Assembly: GCF_021043365.1 (NCBI RefSeq)
Contig: NZ_JAJNDU010000004.1
Location: 238,939 to 302,938, forward strand
Length of the DNA stretch: 64,000 bases
Source: Sphingomonas sp. IC-11
GTDB taxonomy: Bacteria; Pseudomonadota; Alphaproteobacteria; Sphingomonadales; Sphingomonadaceae
Direction: 5' to 3'
Shown here: one piece after another, positions 18,538 through 26,764 of the stretch
Numbering within the stretch: position 1 is the stretch's first letter
Layout: every line of letters begins with the position of its first letter
Notes under the pieces: generated by a model
Database searches by the model: none
Told to the model about the DNA's origin: nothing
The model's input: the letters and a program-made list of their open reading frames with translations, nothing else
Position numbers and translations under genes: made by a program

Positions 18538-19326
18538 TTACCGCGGCTGCATCCGGATCGCGCCGTCGAGCCGCACGTCCTCGCCGTTGAAATAGCCGTT
18601 GCGCAGCATCTCAACCGCCAGCATCGCATATTCCTCCGCCGCGCCCAGCCGCTTGGGGAACGGCACCATCGCCGACAGCGCGGCCTTCACCTGCGGCTTC
18701 GCCCGCGCCAGCAGCGGCGTGTCGAAAATCCCCGGCAGGATCGTATTGCAGCGCACGCCCTCGCTCGCGAGATCGCGCGCGACGTTCAGCGTCATGCCGA
18801 TCACGCCCGCCTTGGCCGAGGCATAAGCGACCTGCCCCATCTGCCCTTCCTCACCCGCGACGCTCGCGGTGTTGACGATGGCGCCACGATCCCCGTCCTC
18901 GGTCGGGTCCAGCGTCATCATCCCAGCAACTGACCCGACGATGCAGCGGAATGAGCCGACCAGGTTCAGCTCCAGCGTCTTCTGGAAATTCTCGATCGGA
19001 TAAGGGACGATCGATCCGTCCTCTTTAGACCGCGCCACCGTCTTGTTCGGCCCGCCGAAGCCGCCGCCGGCGCAATTCACCAGCGCGCGCTCCTGCCCGT
19101 TCGCGGCGCGCGCCTTGGCAAAGCCGGCGTCGACCGACGCCTGGTCCATCACGTCGACTTCGCAGAACACTGCACCGATCTCTTCGGCGACGCCCGGGCC
19201 GATTTCGGCATTCTTGTCGAACAGGGCGACCTTCACGCCCTGCGCGCGCAGCGCCTTGGCGGTGGCCAGCCCCAGCCCCGAGGCACCCCCGGTGATAACG
19301 GCAGCAATATCCGGTCCGAGCTTCAC
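18538..19326 (-). CDS. Short-chain dehydrogenase, 3-hydroxyacyl-CoA dehydrogenase type
   Basis: A 262-residue classical SDR. It has the Rossmann motif AAVITGGASGLGLATAKALR, NCAGGGFGG in place of the usual NNAG, and the catalytic Ser-Tyr-Lys as NTASVAGEEGQMGQVAYASA followed by K. The overall sequence (CEVDVMDQASVDAGF, LNLVGSFRCI, ILPGIFDTPLL) matches the type II 3-hydroxyacyl-CoA dehydrogenase group that includes human HSD17B10. The GTG start at 19326 is chosen because GGGGAGAGGGGC stands just before it. As the first gene of the minus-strand unit, it would act two steps after the dehydrogenases. Confidence 0.9.
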   Translation of the reverse strand: MKLGPDIAAVITGGASGLGLATAKALRAQGVKVALFDKNAEIGPGVAEEIGAVFCEVDVMDQASVDAGFAKARAANGQERALVNCAGGGFGGPNKTVARSKEDGSIVPYPIENFQKTLELNLVGSFRCIVGSVAGMMTLDPTEDGDRGAIVNTASVAGEEGQMGQVAYASAKAGVIGMTLNVARDLASEGVRCNTILPGIFDTPLLARAKPQVKAALSAMVPFPKRLGAAEEYAMLAVEMLRNGYFNGEDVRLDGAIRMQPR

Positions 19327-19381
19327 GCCCCTCTCCCCTAATTCATGAGCGGCGACCCCGTTGGCCGTCCGCGATTGCAGG

Positions 19382-19395
19382 ATAACTTTAGTTAT
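19382..19395. promoter_or_regulatory. 14-bp palindrome, candidate operator of the divergent acyl-CoA cluster
   Basis: ATAACT-TT-AGTTAT is a perfect inverted repeat in the 122-base gap between the divergent SDR and crotonase genes. It is AT-rich in otherwise GC-rich surroundings and lies where a regulator could block both promoters. TetR-family repressors of beta-oxidation genes often bind such sites, but no regulator gene is adjacent. Confidence 0.6.
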
Positions 19396-19448
19396 GTAGA
19401 GTGCGCCGTCAACAAGCATCAGCAACAAGCATGAGTGGGAGAGGCAGC

Positions 19449-20255
19449 GTGGAATATGAGATGATCTCGGTCGAGCGCCGGGGCGAAGTGGATTGGGTGA
19501 CGATGAACCGCCCGCACGTCCTGAACGCGCTCAACGATCGCCACGTGGAGGAATTGAACCATTATTTCGGCGCGCTCCACAAGGATCGTGACTGCCGCGT
19601 GGTGGTACTGAAAGGCGCCGGCCGCGCCTATTGCGCCGGGCTCGATCTGCAGGAGGGCGGCCGCTCCGAATTCGACACGATCGATCGCCTCGCGCACCAG
19701 CGCTCGATCGCCGAGATCGTGATGAAGATGCGTTACTGCCCGCAGCCGATCATCAGCCTCGTGCACGGCCCAGCGTGCGGCGGCGGCTTCGCGATGGCGC
19801 TGGCGTCGGACATCCGCATCGCCGGCGAATCGGTCCGCATGAACGCCGCCTTCATCCGCATCGGGCTTTCCGCCTGCGACATCGGCGTCAGCTATTTCCT
19901 CCCACGCCTCGTCGGCGCGAGCGTGGCGGCCGAGTTCATGCTCACCGGCAATTTCATCACCGCCGATCGCGCGCTGGCCACCGGCCTTGTCAGCCGCGTC
20001 GTGCCCGATGATCAGATGGAGGAAGCCGCCGCGCCGCTGATCGAACAGATGCTCACCACCTCGCCGATGGGCCTTCGCCTCACCAAGGAGTGCCTGCGCA
20101 TGTCGATCGACGCGCCCAGCCTCGAGGCAGCGGTGGCGATGGAGGATCGCAACCAGATCCTGTGCGCGACCTCCCCCGATTTCGGCGAGGGCATCAAGGC
20201 GTTCTTCGAGAAGCGCCGGCCCGATTATACCAAGAAGAAGGAGCAGGCTGCATGA
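19449..20255 (+). CDS. Enoyl-CoA hydratase/isomerase family protein (crotonase)
   Basis: A 268-residue crotonase-fold protein. The CoA-binding and oxyanion-hole segments are GAGRAYCAGLDLQEGG and SLVHGPACGGGFAMALASDI. In the catalytic region the two Glu residues of classical hydratases are not conserved (NAAFIRIGLSACDIGVSYFL has Asp where the second Glu is expected), so hydratase activity is not assured; an isomerase or hydrolase role is possible. The GTG at 19449 is preferred because GGGAGAGG precedes it at good distance; ATG 19431 or 19461 are alternatives. The stop overlaps the next gene. Confidence 0.88.
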   Translation: MEYEMISVERRGEVDWVTMNRPHVLNALNDRHVEELNHYFGALHKDRDCRVVVLKGAGRAYCAGLDLQEGGRSEFDTIDRLAHQRSIAEIVMKMRYCPQPIISLVHGPACGGGFAMALASDIRIAGESVRMNAAFIRIGLSACDIGVSYFLPRLVGASVAAEFMLTGNFITADRALATGLVSRVVPDDQMEEAAAPLIEQMLTTSPMGLRLTKECLRMSIDAPSLEAAVAMEDRNQILCATSPDFGEGIKAFFEKRRPDYTKKKEQAA

Positions 20256-21025
20256 GTGGGGGACTTGAGGGACGGGTCGCACTGGTAACCGGCGGGGGCC
20301 GCGGCATTGGGCGCGAGATCGCGCTCCGCCTGGCGCGTGACGGCGCCGACGTCGCGGTCAACTACCGCCGCGATGCCGAGGCTGCCGAGGAAGTCGTGCG
20401 GGAGATCGAGGGCCTCGGCCGCCGCGCCAAGGCCTATGCCGCCTCGGTCGACCAGTTCGAGGATTGCGAGAAACTGGTCGACGCGGTCGTCGCCGATTTC
20501 GGCGGGATCGACATCCTCGTCAACAACGCTGGCATCGCCAGCCGCGGGCAGAGCGTCGCCGATACCGACCCGGCCGAGTTCGAACGCGTCATGCGCACCC
20601 ACTGCTTCGCACCGCACTACATGTCGAAGCTCGTCCTTCCCTCGATGCGCGAGCGTGCCAAGGCGAAAGGCCGCGGTGACATCATCATGATTTCCAGCGT
20701 CGCGACGCTCTACCACGCCCCTAATGGCGCGCCCTATTCGATGGGTAAGGCCGCCGCCGAGGCGCTCGCGCTGGTGCTGTCGAAAGAAGAGCGCGCCAAC
20801 AACATCCGCACCAACATCGTCGCCCCCGGCCTCACCGTCACCGACATGGGCGAGCGACTGGCCAAGGCCACGCGCGGCGTCGCGGACATCCACGATCTCG
20901 CCGCGCAATCACCCTTCGGCCGCGTCTCCACCCCGGCCGATGTCGCGGCGGCGGTGGCGTACTTCGTCTCGGCCGACGGCGAATATGCCAACGGGCAGAA
21001 GATCAACCTCCACGGCGGCGGCTGA
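20252..21025 (+). CDS. Short-chain dehydrogenase/reductase (FabG-like)
   Basis: A 257-residue classical SDR with VALVTGGGRGIGREIALRLA as cofactor motif, DILVNNAGIASRG, catalytic Ser in IIMISSVATLY and Tyr-Lys in APYSMGKAAAEAL. The C-terminus is typical (GQKINLHGGG). An Arg after the second strand (NYRRDAEAAEE) suggests NADP(H) preference. ATG 20252 overlaps the crotonase stop (ATGA). It probably oxidises or reduces a hydroxyacyl- or oxoacyl-CoA intermediate of the same pathway. Confidence 0.9.
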   Translation: MSGGLEGRVALVTGGGRGIGREIALRLARDGADVAVNYRRDAEAAEEVVREIEGLGRRAKAYAASVDQFEDCEKLVDAVVADFGGIDILVNNAGIASRGQSVADTDPAEFERVMRTHCFAPHYMSKLVLPSMRERAKAKGRGDIIMISSVATLYHAPNGAPYSMGKAAAEALALVLSKEERANNIRTNIVAPGLTVTDMGERLAKATRGVADIHDLAAQSPFGRVSTPADVAAAVAYFVSADGEYANGQKINLHGGG

Positions 21026-21033
21026 TGCTGCAT

Positions 21034-21059
21034 CTCCCCTCCCGTCCGCGGGAGGGGAG
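21034..21059. terminator. Hairpin between convergent SDR and cfa genes
   Basis: A perfect 11-bp stem (CTCCCCTCCCG / CGGGAGGGGAG) with a 4-nt loop, placed between two convergent genes that end at 21025 and 21065. No T-run is present, but stability and position support a bidirectional terminator. Confidence 0.75.
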
Positions 21060-21064
21060 CCCCC

Positions 21065-22294
21065 TCACCCCTCGCGCAGCTTGCGCTCGCCTTCGAACAT
21101 GTAATCACGCGTCAGCGGCACCGAATGGCGCCCCTTGGTCAGCTGCACCTGGTAATTGCACAGCCCCCCGTTGCGGAACGCCGCTGCCGCCCCGGCGAGG
21201 TAGAAGGTCCACATGCGGAAGAAGCGCTCGTCATACAGCGCGACGATCGCGTCCCTCGCCGCCACCGTCCGGTCGTACCAATGGTCGAGCGTATAGGCGT
21301 AATGGACGCGCAGCACCTCGATATCGGTCGGGAAAAGCTTGGTCCCCTCGTATGCGGTCACGATTTCGCTCAGCGCCGGGTTATAGCCGCCCGGGAAGAT
21401 GTATTTCGCGGTCCAGTCGTCGGTGATCCCCGGCCCGCCCATGCGCCCAATGGTGTGCAGCAGCATCACGCCGTCATCGGTCAGCAGCTCGCGGCACTTG
21501 CGGAAGAAGGTGCGATATTGCGGTGGCCCGACATGCTCGAACATGCCGACCGACACGATCCGGTCGAAGCTGCCGGTGACGCGGCGGTAATCGATCAGCT
21601 CGAACTTCACCCGGTCCGCCACGCCCGCCGCGGCGGCGCGATCGCGCGCCACCTTCAGCTGTTCTTCGGACAGCGTCACGCCCAACACGTCGACGTCGAA
21701 ATGCTTGTTGAGGTACAGCGCCATGCCGCCCCAGCCGCAGCCGATGTCCAGCACGCGCATCCCCGGCTTCAGCGCCAGCTTGGCCGCGATATGGGCCTTT
21801 TTGTCGTCCTGCGCCTGCTCCAGGCTGTTGCCCGGATCGGTGAAGTACGCGCAGCTGTACTGCTTGTCGCGATCGAGGAACAGGTCGTAGAGCCGGCCCG
21901 ACAGGTCATAGTGATGCGCCACGTTGCGCTTCGATCGGCGCTCCATGTTGATCCGGTCGGCGCGATATTTCACCGCATTGAAGGTACGCGCAGCCAGCCC
22001 CGGCTTCAGGTTCTTCGTCCCCTTCTCCCAGGCATCATTGCGCTTCAGCAGCTCGACGAGGTCGCGAATGTCGCCCTTCTCGACAATCAGCCGCCCGTTC
22101 ATGAAACATTCGCCAGCGCCAAGCGCCGGATTGCGCGCGATCGTCAGCGCGACGCCGCTGTCGGCGAAGCGGATCGTTACGTCGGGAAAACCGAGCTCGG
22201 GCGTACCATAGGTGCGGGTCGCCGCCTTGGGGCGATGAAGCGTGAGCGTGCCACGCTTCACCGCGCGGGAAAGGAAGATATCGATCAAAGCCAT
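21065..22294 (-). CDS. cfa: Cyclopropane-fatty-acyl-phospholipid synthase
   Basis: A 409-residue SAM-dependent enzyme that adds a methylene bridge to unsaturated membrane fatty acids. An N-terminal lipid-binding domain (about 1-110) precedes the methyltransferase domain. Landmarks are AHHYDLSGRLYDLFLDRDKQ, YSCAYF, the SAM site MRVLDIGCGWGGMALYL near residue 178, and SVGMFEHVGPPQYRTFFRKC and YIFPGG further on. It follows the molybdoenzyme gene by 18 bases and is probably the last gene of that operon. Confidence 0.93.
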   Translation of the reverse strand: MALIDIFLSRAVKRGTLTLHRPKAATRTYGTPELGFPDVTIRFADSGVALTIARNPALGAGECFMNGRLIVEKGDIRDLVELLKRNDAWEKGTKNLKPGLAARTFNAVKYRADRINMERRSKRNVAHHYDLSGRLYDLFLDRDKQYSCAYFTDPGNSLEQAQDDKKAHIAAKLALKPGMRVLDIGCGWGGMALYLNKHFDVDVLGVTLSEEQLKVARDRAAAAGVADRVKFELIDYRRVTGSFDRIVSVGMFEHVGPPQYRTFFRKCRELLTDDGVMLLHTIGRMGGPGITDDWTAKYIFPGGYNPALSEIVTAYEGTKLFPTDIEVLRVHYAYTLDHWYDRTVAARDAIVALYDERFFRMWTFYLAGAAAAFRNGGLCNYQVQLTKGRHSVPLTRDYMFEGERKLREG

Positions 22295-22312
22295 GGATCG
22301 AAATCGTAACGA

Positions 22313-23056
22313 TCAGATCCCGGCATACCAATCGTAATCGACATTATCCTCCCAATAGCCGCCCTTGCCCTTGCCTACGCCTGCAAGGCTCGCCACGGCG
22401 TCGATCCGCATCAGATATTTGGCGTGCTTGTATCCCAGCTGCCGCTCCACGCGCAGGCGGCACGGCGCGCCGTTCATCACCGGCAGGAACTGGTCGTTAA
22501 GCGCCCAGGCCAGGATCGTCTGCGGGTGGAAGGCATCGATGAGGTCAATCGATTCATAATAAGGCGCGCCGCCATACAGGTCGGCGCAGGTGAACACGAT
22601 GTAGCGCGCCGCATCGCGCAGACCGGCCGCCTTCAACACTTCGCCGAGCTGCGGCCCCTGCCACTTGGCGATAGCACTCCACCCTTCCACGCAATCGTGC
22701 CGCGTGATCTGGGCGCGCTGCGGAAACGCCGCCAGGTCCGTGAGCGCCAGCGACAAGGGACGCGCTACGAGCCCTCCGATCTGCAGCCGCCACTCCGCGA
22801 AGTTCCCCGCCCGCATCGCTGCATATTCCGGCGTACCTGGGTCGCGGGTGCCGTTGGGGCGGAAAAAGGGCGATCGTTGCTCTGGGCGAAATTCCGGCGC
22901 CAGCGCGTTGCGATCGACCAAGGCACGTTGCAGCCCGCGCTGCATGTCCTCGCCCATGAACAGGATGCGGCGTGCGGCGGGATGCTCGACCACCTTGTCG
23001 CAGCCCGCCAGCAGCGCGGCGGTGCCGGCGATCAGGCTGCGTCGCGCAAGGATCAT
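22313..23056 (-). CDS. YedY/MsrP-like molybdopterin oxidoreductase
   Basis: A 247-residue protein of the sulfite-oxidase fold. The N-terminus has a twin-arginine and a lipobox-like end (MILARRSLIAGTAALLAGC), so it may be a Tat-exported lipoprotein. The molybdenum-ligand cysteine is in ITRHDCVEGWSAIAKWQG. Other conserved parts are DLYGGAPYYESIDL, LAWALNDQFLPVMNGAPCRL and LGYKHAKYLMRI. MsrP repairs oxidised methionine in the periplasm, but other substrates are possible. The start overlaps the stop of the cytochrome b gene (ATGA), which matches a molybdoenzyme with its membrane electron donor. Confidence 0.88.
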   Translation of the reverse strand: MILARRSLIAGTAALLAGCDKVVEHPAARRILFMGEDMQRGLQRALVDRNALAPEFRPEQRSPFFRPNGTRDPGTPEYAAMRAGNFAEWRLQIGGLVARPLSLALTDLAAFPQRAQITRHDCVEGWSAIAKWQGPQLGEVLKAAGLRDAARYIVFTCADLYGGAPYYESIDLIDAFHPQTILAWALNDQFLPVMNGAPCRLRVERQLGYKHAKYLMRIDAVASLAGVGKGKGGYWEDNVDYDWYAGI

Positions 23057-23751
23057 GGCCGCGGCTCCTCGGGTACACGCCACCATCCCGTGATCATCGA
23101 CCGGATCTCGTTGATCGCTCCTGCCAGGATCACCAGGGTCAGGTGCACGATGGTGAACAGCGTCAGTCCGACCATACACAGGAAATGGATCGACCGCGCC
23201 GATTGCCGCCCGCCGAACAGGTCCAGCAACCAGGGGAAACCGGCGTTCATCATCGGCGACAGCGCGATCCCGCTAAAGATCACCAGCGGCAGCAGGACGA
23301 AGATGACCGCGATATAGGACAGCTTCTGGAAGATGTTGTAGGCGGACGGATTGGCGGGATCATGAAAGCGCAGCGCGAGATGCTCGCGCACATCTGCCGC
23401 CAGGTTCCGCCGCGACAGGTCCTCACGCCGCACCCGCAGGCGCCGTGCGAAATGCCGGTTCAGCAGGCTCACCATCATATAGGCAAGCAGGCCGAAACCG
23501 AGCACCATTGCAAAGAACAGATGCCAGCGCCGTGACAGCGCAAGATTGTAATTGGCGGGGATCGTCAGCCACGCGGGGAATCGCGGCAGCTCCAGCCACG
23601 CCGCGTCGAAGTTCGCGCCGTAGCGTCCCCAGTATAATCGCGGATGCGCGTTGGATATGCCCAGCCCCGATCCGATCAGGATGAAGATCGCGGCGGCGTT
23701 GATCCAATGCCACAATCGGGTCGCAAGGCGGTGGCGAAAAACGACGCGCAT
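23053..23751 (-). CDS. Cytochrome b561-type membrane electron carrier
   Basis: About 232 residues with four predicted membrane helices and histidines suited to binding two haems (TRLWHWINAAAIF, RRWHLFFAMVLGFGL, YNIFQKLSYIAVI, ARSIHFLCMVGLTLFTIVHL). It probably feeds electrons from the quinol pool to the adjacent molybdoenzyme, as MsrQ does for MsrP, although the sequence looks more like the cytochrome b561 / Ni-Fe hydrogenase b group. The ATG at 23751 leaves the usual short N-terminus. A GTG at 23787 after GGGGGCAG is an alternative. Confidence 0.87.
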   Translation of the reverse strand: MRVVFRHRLATRLWHWINAAAIFILIGSGLGISNAHPRLYWGRYGANFDAAWLELPRFPAWLTIPANYNLALSRRWHLFFAMVLGFGLLAYMMVSLLNRHFARRLRVRREDLSRRNLAADVREHLALRFHDPANPSAYNIFQKLSYIAVIFVLLPLVIFSGIALSPMMNAGFPWLLDLFGGRQSARSIHFLCMVGLTLFTIVHLTLVILAGAINEIRSMITGWWRVPEEPRP

Positions 23752-23834
23752 CGGCTGAACGCTACCATGAATTTGGCCGGTCCACACCTGCCCCCGGGGA
23801 CATGTGCGGCCTACTGGCCGGCGCTCTTCCGCAC

Positions 23835-23882
23835 GCGGCCAAACCGCTCCGGATAGCGGCCGAAACGCTCCGAAAGGCGGCC
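23835..23882. repeat. 21-bp imperfect tandem repeat
   Basis: Two 21-base units (23835-23855 and 23856-23876) share the core GCGGCC.AA.CGCTCCG, and a third partial unit (GCGGCC) begins at 23877. They lie between the ends of the TauE/SafE gene and the start of the cytochrome b gene. Function unknown. Confidence 0.55.
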
Positions 23883-23886
23883 GTCC

Positions 23887-24666
23887 TTATCCGTAGGCGC
23901 GCCAGAAAAAGACAAGGGTCGTGGCTCCCGACAACAACAACGTCCACCAGCGTACCACCGCATGCGGCAGCAGCTTGCCCACCACCGCCCCGGCCCAGCC
24001 ACCAACCAGCGCACCGACCAGCATCGGCACGGCCGACGCCCAATGGATCATGCCCGTGGCGACGAAAACGATCGCCGCCGCGGCATTGGCGATCGCCAGC
24101 ATCAACGTGCGCGGCGCGAACATCGCCCGGGGATGCAGCCCGGCGAGCAGACCGTAGGTCGCGGTCATCATCAATCCGACTCCGCCGCCGAAATAGCCGC
24201 CATAGATGCCCAGCAGCGCTTGTGCCGCGATCAGCGTGCGCGTCCCAATCGTCACCCGCTCCGCCAGCCACACCGACGCTCGCTTGCCCACGGCCAGAAC
24301 GACAAAGGCGTAGAGCACCAGCCACGGCACGATCACGTCGAACGTCTGCGCCGGAGTCAGCACCAGCAGCATGCTGCCGATCAGCCCTGCAACGAACGTC
24401 ACCCACCCCAGCACGCTGAGGTTGACGCCGCCAAGTGGCGCGCGCTCCTTCCGGAACGACCAGCTGCTCATGGCCGCGCCCGGAAGCACCGCGAAGTTGG
24501 AGGTCGAATTGGCGATATTCGCCGGCAGCCCGATGGCGAGCAGGGCCGGCATGGTCGCGAACGATCCTCCGCCGGCCAGCGCGTTCATCGCGCCGCCAAG
24601 AAATCCGGCGCCGGTAACCAGCGCGATAGCAGCAAGATCAAGCACCCGCGGCTCTTTGCGCCGCAT
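23887..24666 (-). CDS. TauE/SafE (TSUP) family membrane transporter
   Basis: A 259-residue membrane protein with about eight helices in two homologous halves. The first repeat has GAGFLGGAMNALAGGGSF...LLAIGLPANIANSTS. The second has LLGIYGGYFGGGVGLMMTAT. Members export or import sulfite, sulfoacetate and similar organosulfur anions. The neighbouring sulfite-oxidase-fold enzyme makes a sulfur-related role attractive, but this is inference. The gene precedes the cytochrome b gene on the same strand with a gap of more than 100 bases. Confidence 0.88.
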   Translation of the reverse strand: MRRKEPRVLDLAAIALVTGAGFLGGAMNALAGGGSFATMPALLAIGLPANIANSTSNFAVLPGAAMSSWSFRKERAPLGGVNLSVLGWVTFVAGLIGSMLLVLTPAQTFDVIVPWLVLYAFVVLAVGKRASVWLAERVTIGTRTLIAAQALLGIYGGYFGGGVGLMMTATYGLLAGLHPRAMFAPRTLMLAIANAAAAIVFVATGMIHWASAVPMLVGALVGGWAGAVVGKLLPHAVVRWWTLLLSGATTLVFFWRAYG

Positions 24667-24726
24667 GCGCCGCTTGTCGAGTGCCGTCCCTCCGCACCGC
24701 GGCGCAGGCCCGCGGGATGCTTCGGC

Positions 24727-25551
24727 TCAGAGCCGCCGGGTGCCGGGATAGGCAAACAGCAGGTCTGCGTCCTCAGAGGCGTGGAGAAGCTCGGCGCCGG
24801 TCACCATCACGCACTCGCCCGCGCGCCAGGCCACGCCGCCGACAACGCCCTCGCCCCGGATCGGCACCAGCCAGCCCGTTGCGCCCTCCGGCAGATCGAT
24901 CTGCCGCTTGCCGCCGGTCCAGCGCTCGAGCACGAACTTTGGCCCTTCCACGAGAATGGTACGCCCGGGCTCAACCAGGCCCGGGCGCAGTGGTGCGACA
25001 TAGGGCTCCAGATCCGCGACGGCGACACCATCCTCAAGGTGCAGCTCGCGCGGCCGCCCATAGTCATAGAGCCGGTAGGTAGTATCGGAATTCTGCTGCA
25101 CCTCGATCAGCGTCAGCCCCGCGCCGATCGCGTGAATAACGCCTGAGTGTGAATAATAGAAATCACCCGCCTTCACCGGCTTCCAGTCGAGCTTGTCTTC
25201 GATCGAGCCGTCCAGCGCGCTTGCGCGCAGCTCCTCTGCCGTCATCTTCTGCTTGGGGCCGATGGCGATGGTCGAATCCGGCTCCGCATCCAGGATCAGC
25301 CAGCACTCATCCTTGCCACGCGGCAGCCCGCGCTTGTGGGCCTCTTCATCGGAAGGATGGTTCTGAACGGACAGCTTTTCGCTGGTAAACAGATACTTGA
25401 TCAGCATCTCCGGCTCTTCGGGATGCGGCGATTGGAACCACACTTCGCCGATCGGCTCGCCATCGGGCGATGGATCCGGAAATCCTGGATAGAGCTTGTG
25501 GCGACCCCATGGTTTCTCCACGCGCTTGGTGGCCAGCAAGGTTGCAGTCAT
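24727..25551 (-). CDS. manA: Class I mannose-6-phosphate isomerase
   Basis: A 274-residue cupin metalloenzyme interconverting mannose-6-phosphate and fructose-6-phosphate. The N-terminus VEKPWGRHKLYPGF and the motif LFTSEKLSVQNHPSDEEAHK supply zinc ligands (His, Glu), with the later His in YYSHSGVIHAIGAGLTLIEV and the catalytic Arg in TTYRLYDYGRPRELH. The length fits the short bacterial form lacking the insert domain. It has its own promoter region, divergent from bamD. Confidence 0.88.
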   Translation of the reverse strand: MTATLLATKRVEKPWGRHKLYPGFPDPSPDGEPIGEVWFQSPHPEEPEMLIKYLFTSEKLSVQNHPSDEEAHKRGLPRGKDECWLILDAEPDSTIAIGPKQKMTAEELRASALDGSIEDKLDWKPVKAGDFYYSHSGVIHAIGAGLTLIEVQQNSDTTYRLYDYGRPRELHLEDGVAVADLEPYVAPLRPGLVEPGRTILVEGPKFVLERWTGGKRQIDLPEGATGWLVPIRGEGVVGGVAWRAGECVMVTGAELLHASEDADLLFAYPGTRRL

Positions 25552-25683
25552 GTGAACCCCCGCAAAGATGAGCTTTGTCTCTAACTCGTGAACGCCGTCC
25601 GAACCAATGCGTTTCCCGCCAGATCCTGCTTCGCGCGTTTCAGCATTGTTCGCATGCGCGGCCCTGCGCTAAAGGCCTCCCCG

Positions 25684-26730
25684 ATGCGTAATATTCCGTC
25701 TCGCCCGCTCGTCGCCCTGCTGCTCGCGGCCATGGCCTTGCCGATCGCCGGTTGCGCCCGCAATCGCGCCTCGGGCGACCTGCCCTATGTCGCGCGTGAC
25801 GTGGGCACTCTGTACAGCGCCGCCCGCCAAAAGCTCGATCAGCGCCAGTACAAGCTGGCTGCCGCTCTGTTCGACGAGGTGGAGCGTCAGCACCCCTATT
25901 CCATCTGGGCACGCCGCGCGCAGCTGATGGGTGCGTTCAGCAATTATCTGGCGAAGAACTACACCGAGGCGATTCAGGGCGCACAGCGCTTCCTGTCGGT
26001 CCACCCCGGCAACCGCGATGCGCCTTATGCCTATTACCTCATCGCGATGAGCTATTACGAGCAGATCAACGACGTCACCCGCGACCAGAAGATCACGGCG
26101 CAGGCGCAGGACGCGCTGGGTGAGCTCACCCGCCGCTATCCCAGTTCGCGCTATGCCGCCGATGCGCGGCTGAAGATCGATCTCGTCCGCGATCACCTCG
26201 CCGGCAAGGAGATGGAGATCGGGCGCTTCTATGAGCGTCGGGGCCAATGGCTTGCTGCAACGCTGCGGTTCCGCCGTGTGGTGGATGAATATCAGACCAC
26301 GACCCACACGCCCGAAGCCTTGATGCGCCTGACCGAAACGTATCTGGCGCTCGGCGTCCGGGAGGAAGCCAAGCGCGCGGCGGCAGTGCTGGGCGCCAAT
26401 TATCCGGAGACTTGGTGGTATCAGCGCGCCTTCGATCTGCTTGGCGAAAACCCCGCGCAGCCGGTTCGCCCGCTCGCCCCGGGGGAACAGGTGATCCCGC
26501 AAGCGACCGTCGCACGGCCGGAAACGCCGATCCGCAAGGAAGTCGAAGTGCTGCCGGTCGACAACTCGCCGACGCCGCGCGCGGAGGCACCGGGCGCCCC
26601 CACCCCGGCGACGCCGTCGGGCGGCGCGGGCTCGACTCCGGCGGGCAACAATCCTTCAACCGCCACGCCCACCGGCGTTCAGCCCGGCGCGCCGCCAGCG
26701 CCGTCGAGCGACGCGCCGCGGGACCAGTGA
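25684..26730 (+). CDS. bamD: Outer-membrane assembly lipoprotein BamD
   Basis: A 348-residue lipoprotein of the BAM complex that folds outer-membrane proteins. The signal peptide ends in the lipobox IAGC (MRNIPSRPLVALLLAAMALP then IAGC). Five TPR-like repeats occupy about residues 45-250 (AARQKLDQRQYKLAAALFDE, AYYLIAMSYYEQINDVTRDQ, YLALGVREEAKRAAAVLGAN). The C-terminal 100 residues are a low-complexity Pro/Ala/Thr tail, longer than in E. coli BamD. ATG 25684 is chosen because it gives a proper signal peptide. recN follows 34 bases later, an arrangement common in alphaproteobacteria. Confidence 0.95.
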   Translation: MRNIPSRPLVALLLAAMALPIAGCARNRASGDLPYVARDVGTLYSAARQKLDQRQYKLAAALFDEVERQHPYSIWARRAQLMGAFSNYLAKNYTEAIQGAQRFLSVHPGNRDAPYAYYLIAMSYYEQINDVTRDQKITAQAQDALGELTRRYPSSRYAADARLKIDLVRDHLAGKEMEIGRFYERRGQWLAATLRFRRVVDEYQTTTHTPEALMRLTETYLALGVREEAKRAAAVLGANYPETWWYQRAFDLLGENPAQPVRPLAPGEQVIPQATVARPETPIRKEVEVLPVDNSPTPRAEAPGAPTPATPSGGAGSTPAGNNPSTATPTGVQPGAPPAPSSDAPRDQ

Positions 26731-26764
26731 GGCACCGCCCGGCTTGCCGGGCGTTGGCGCAACC

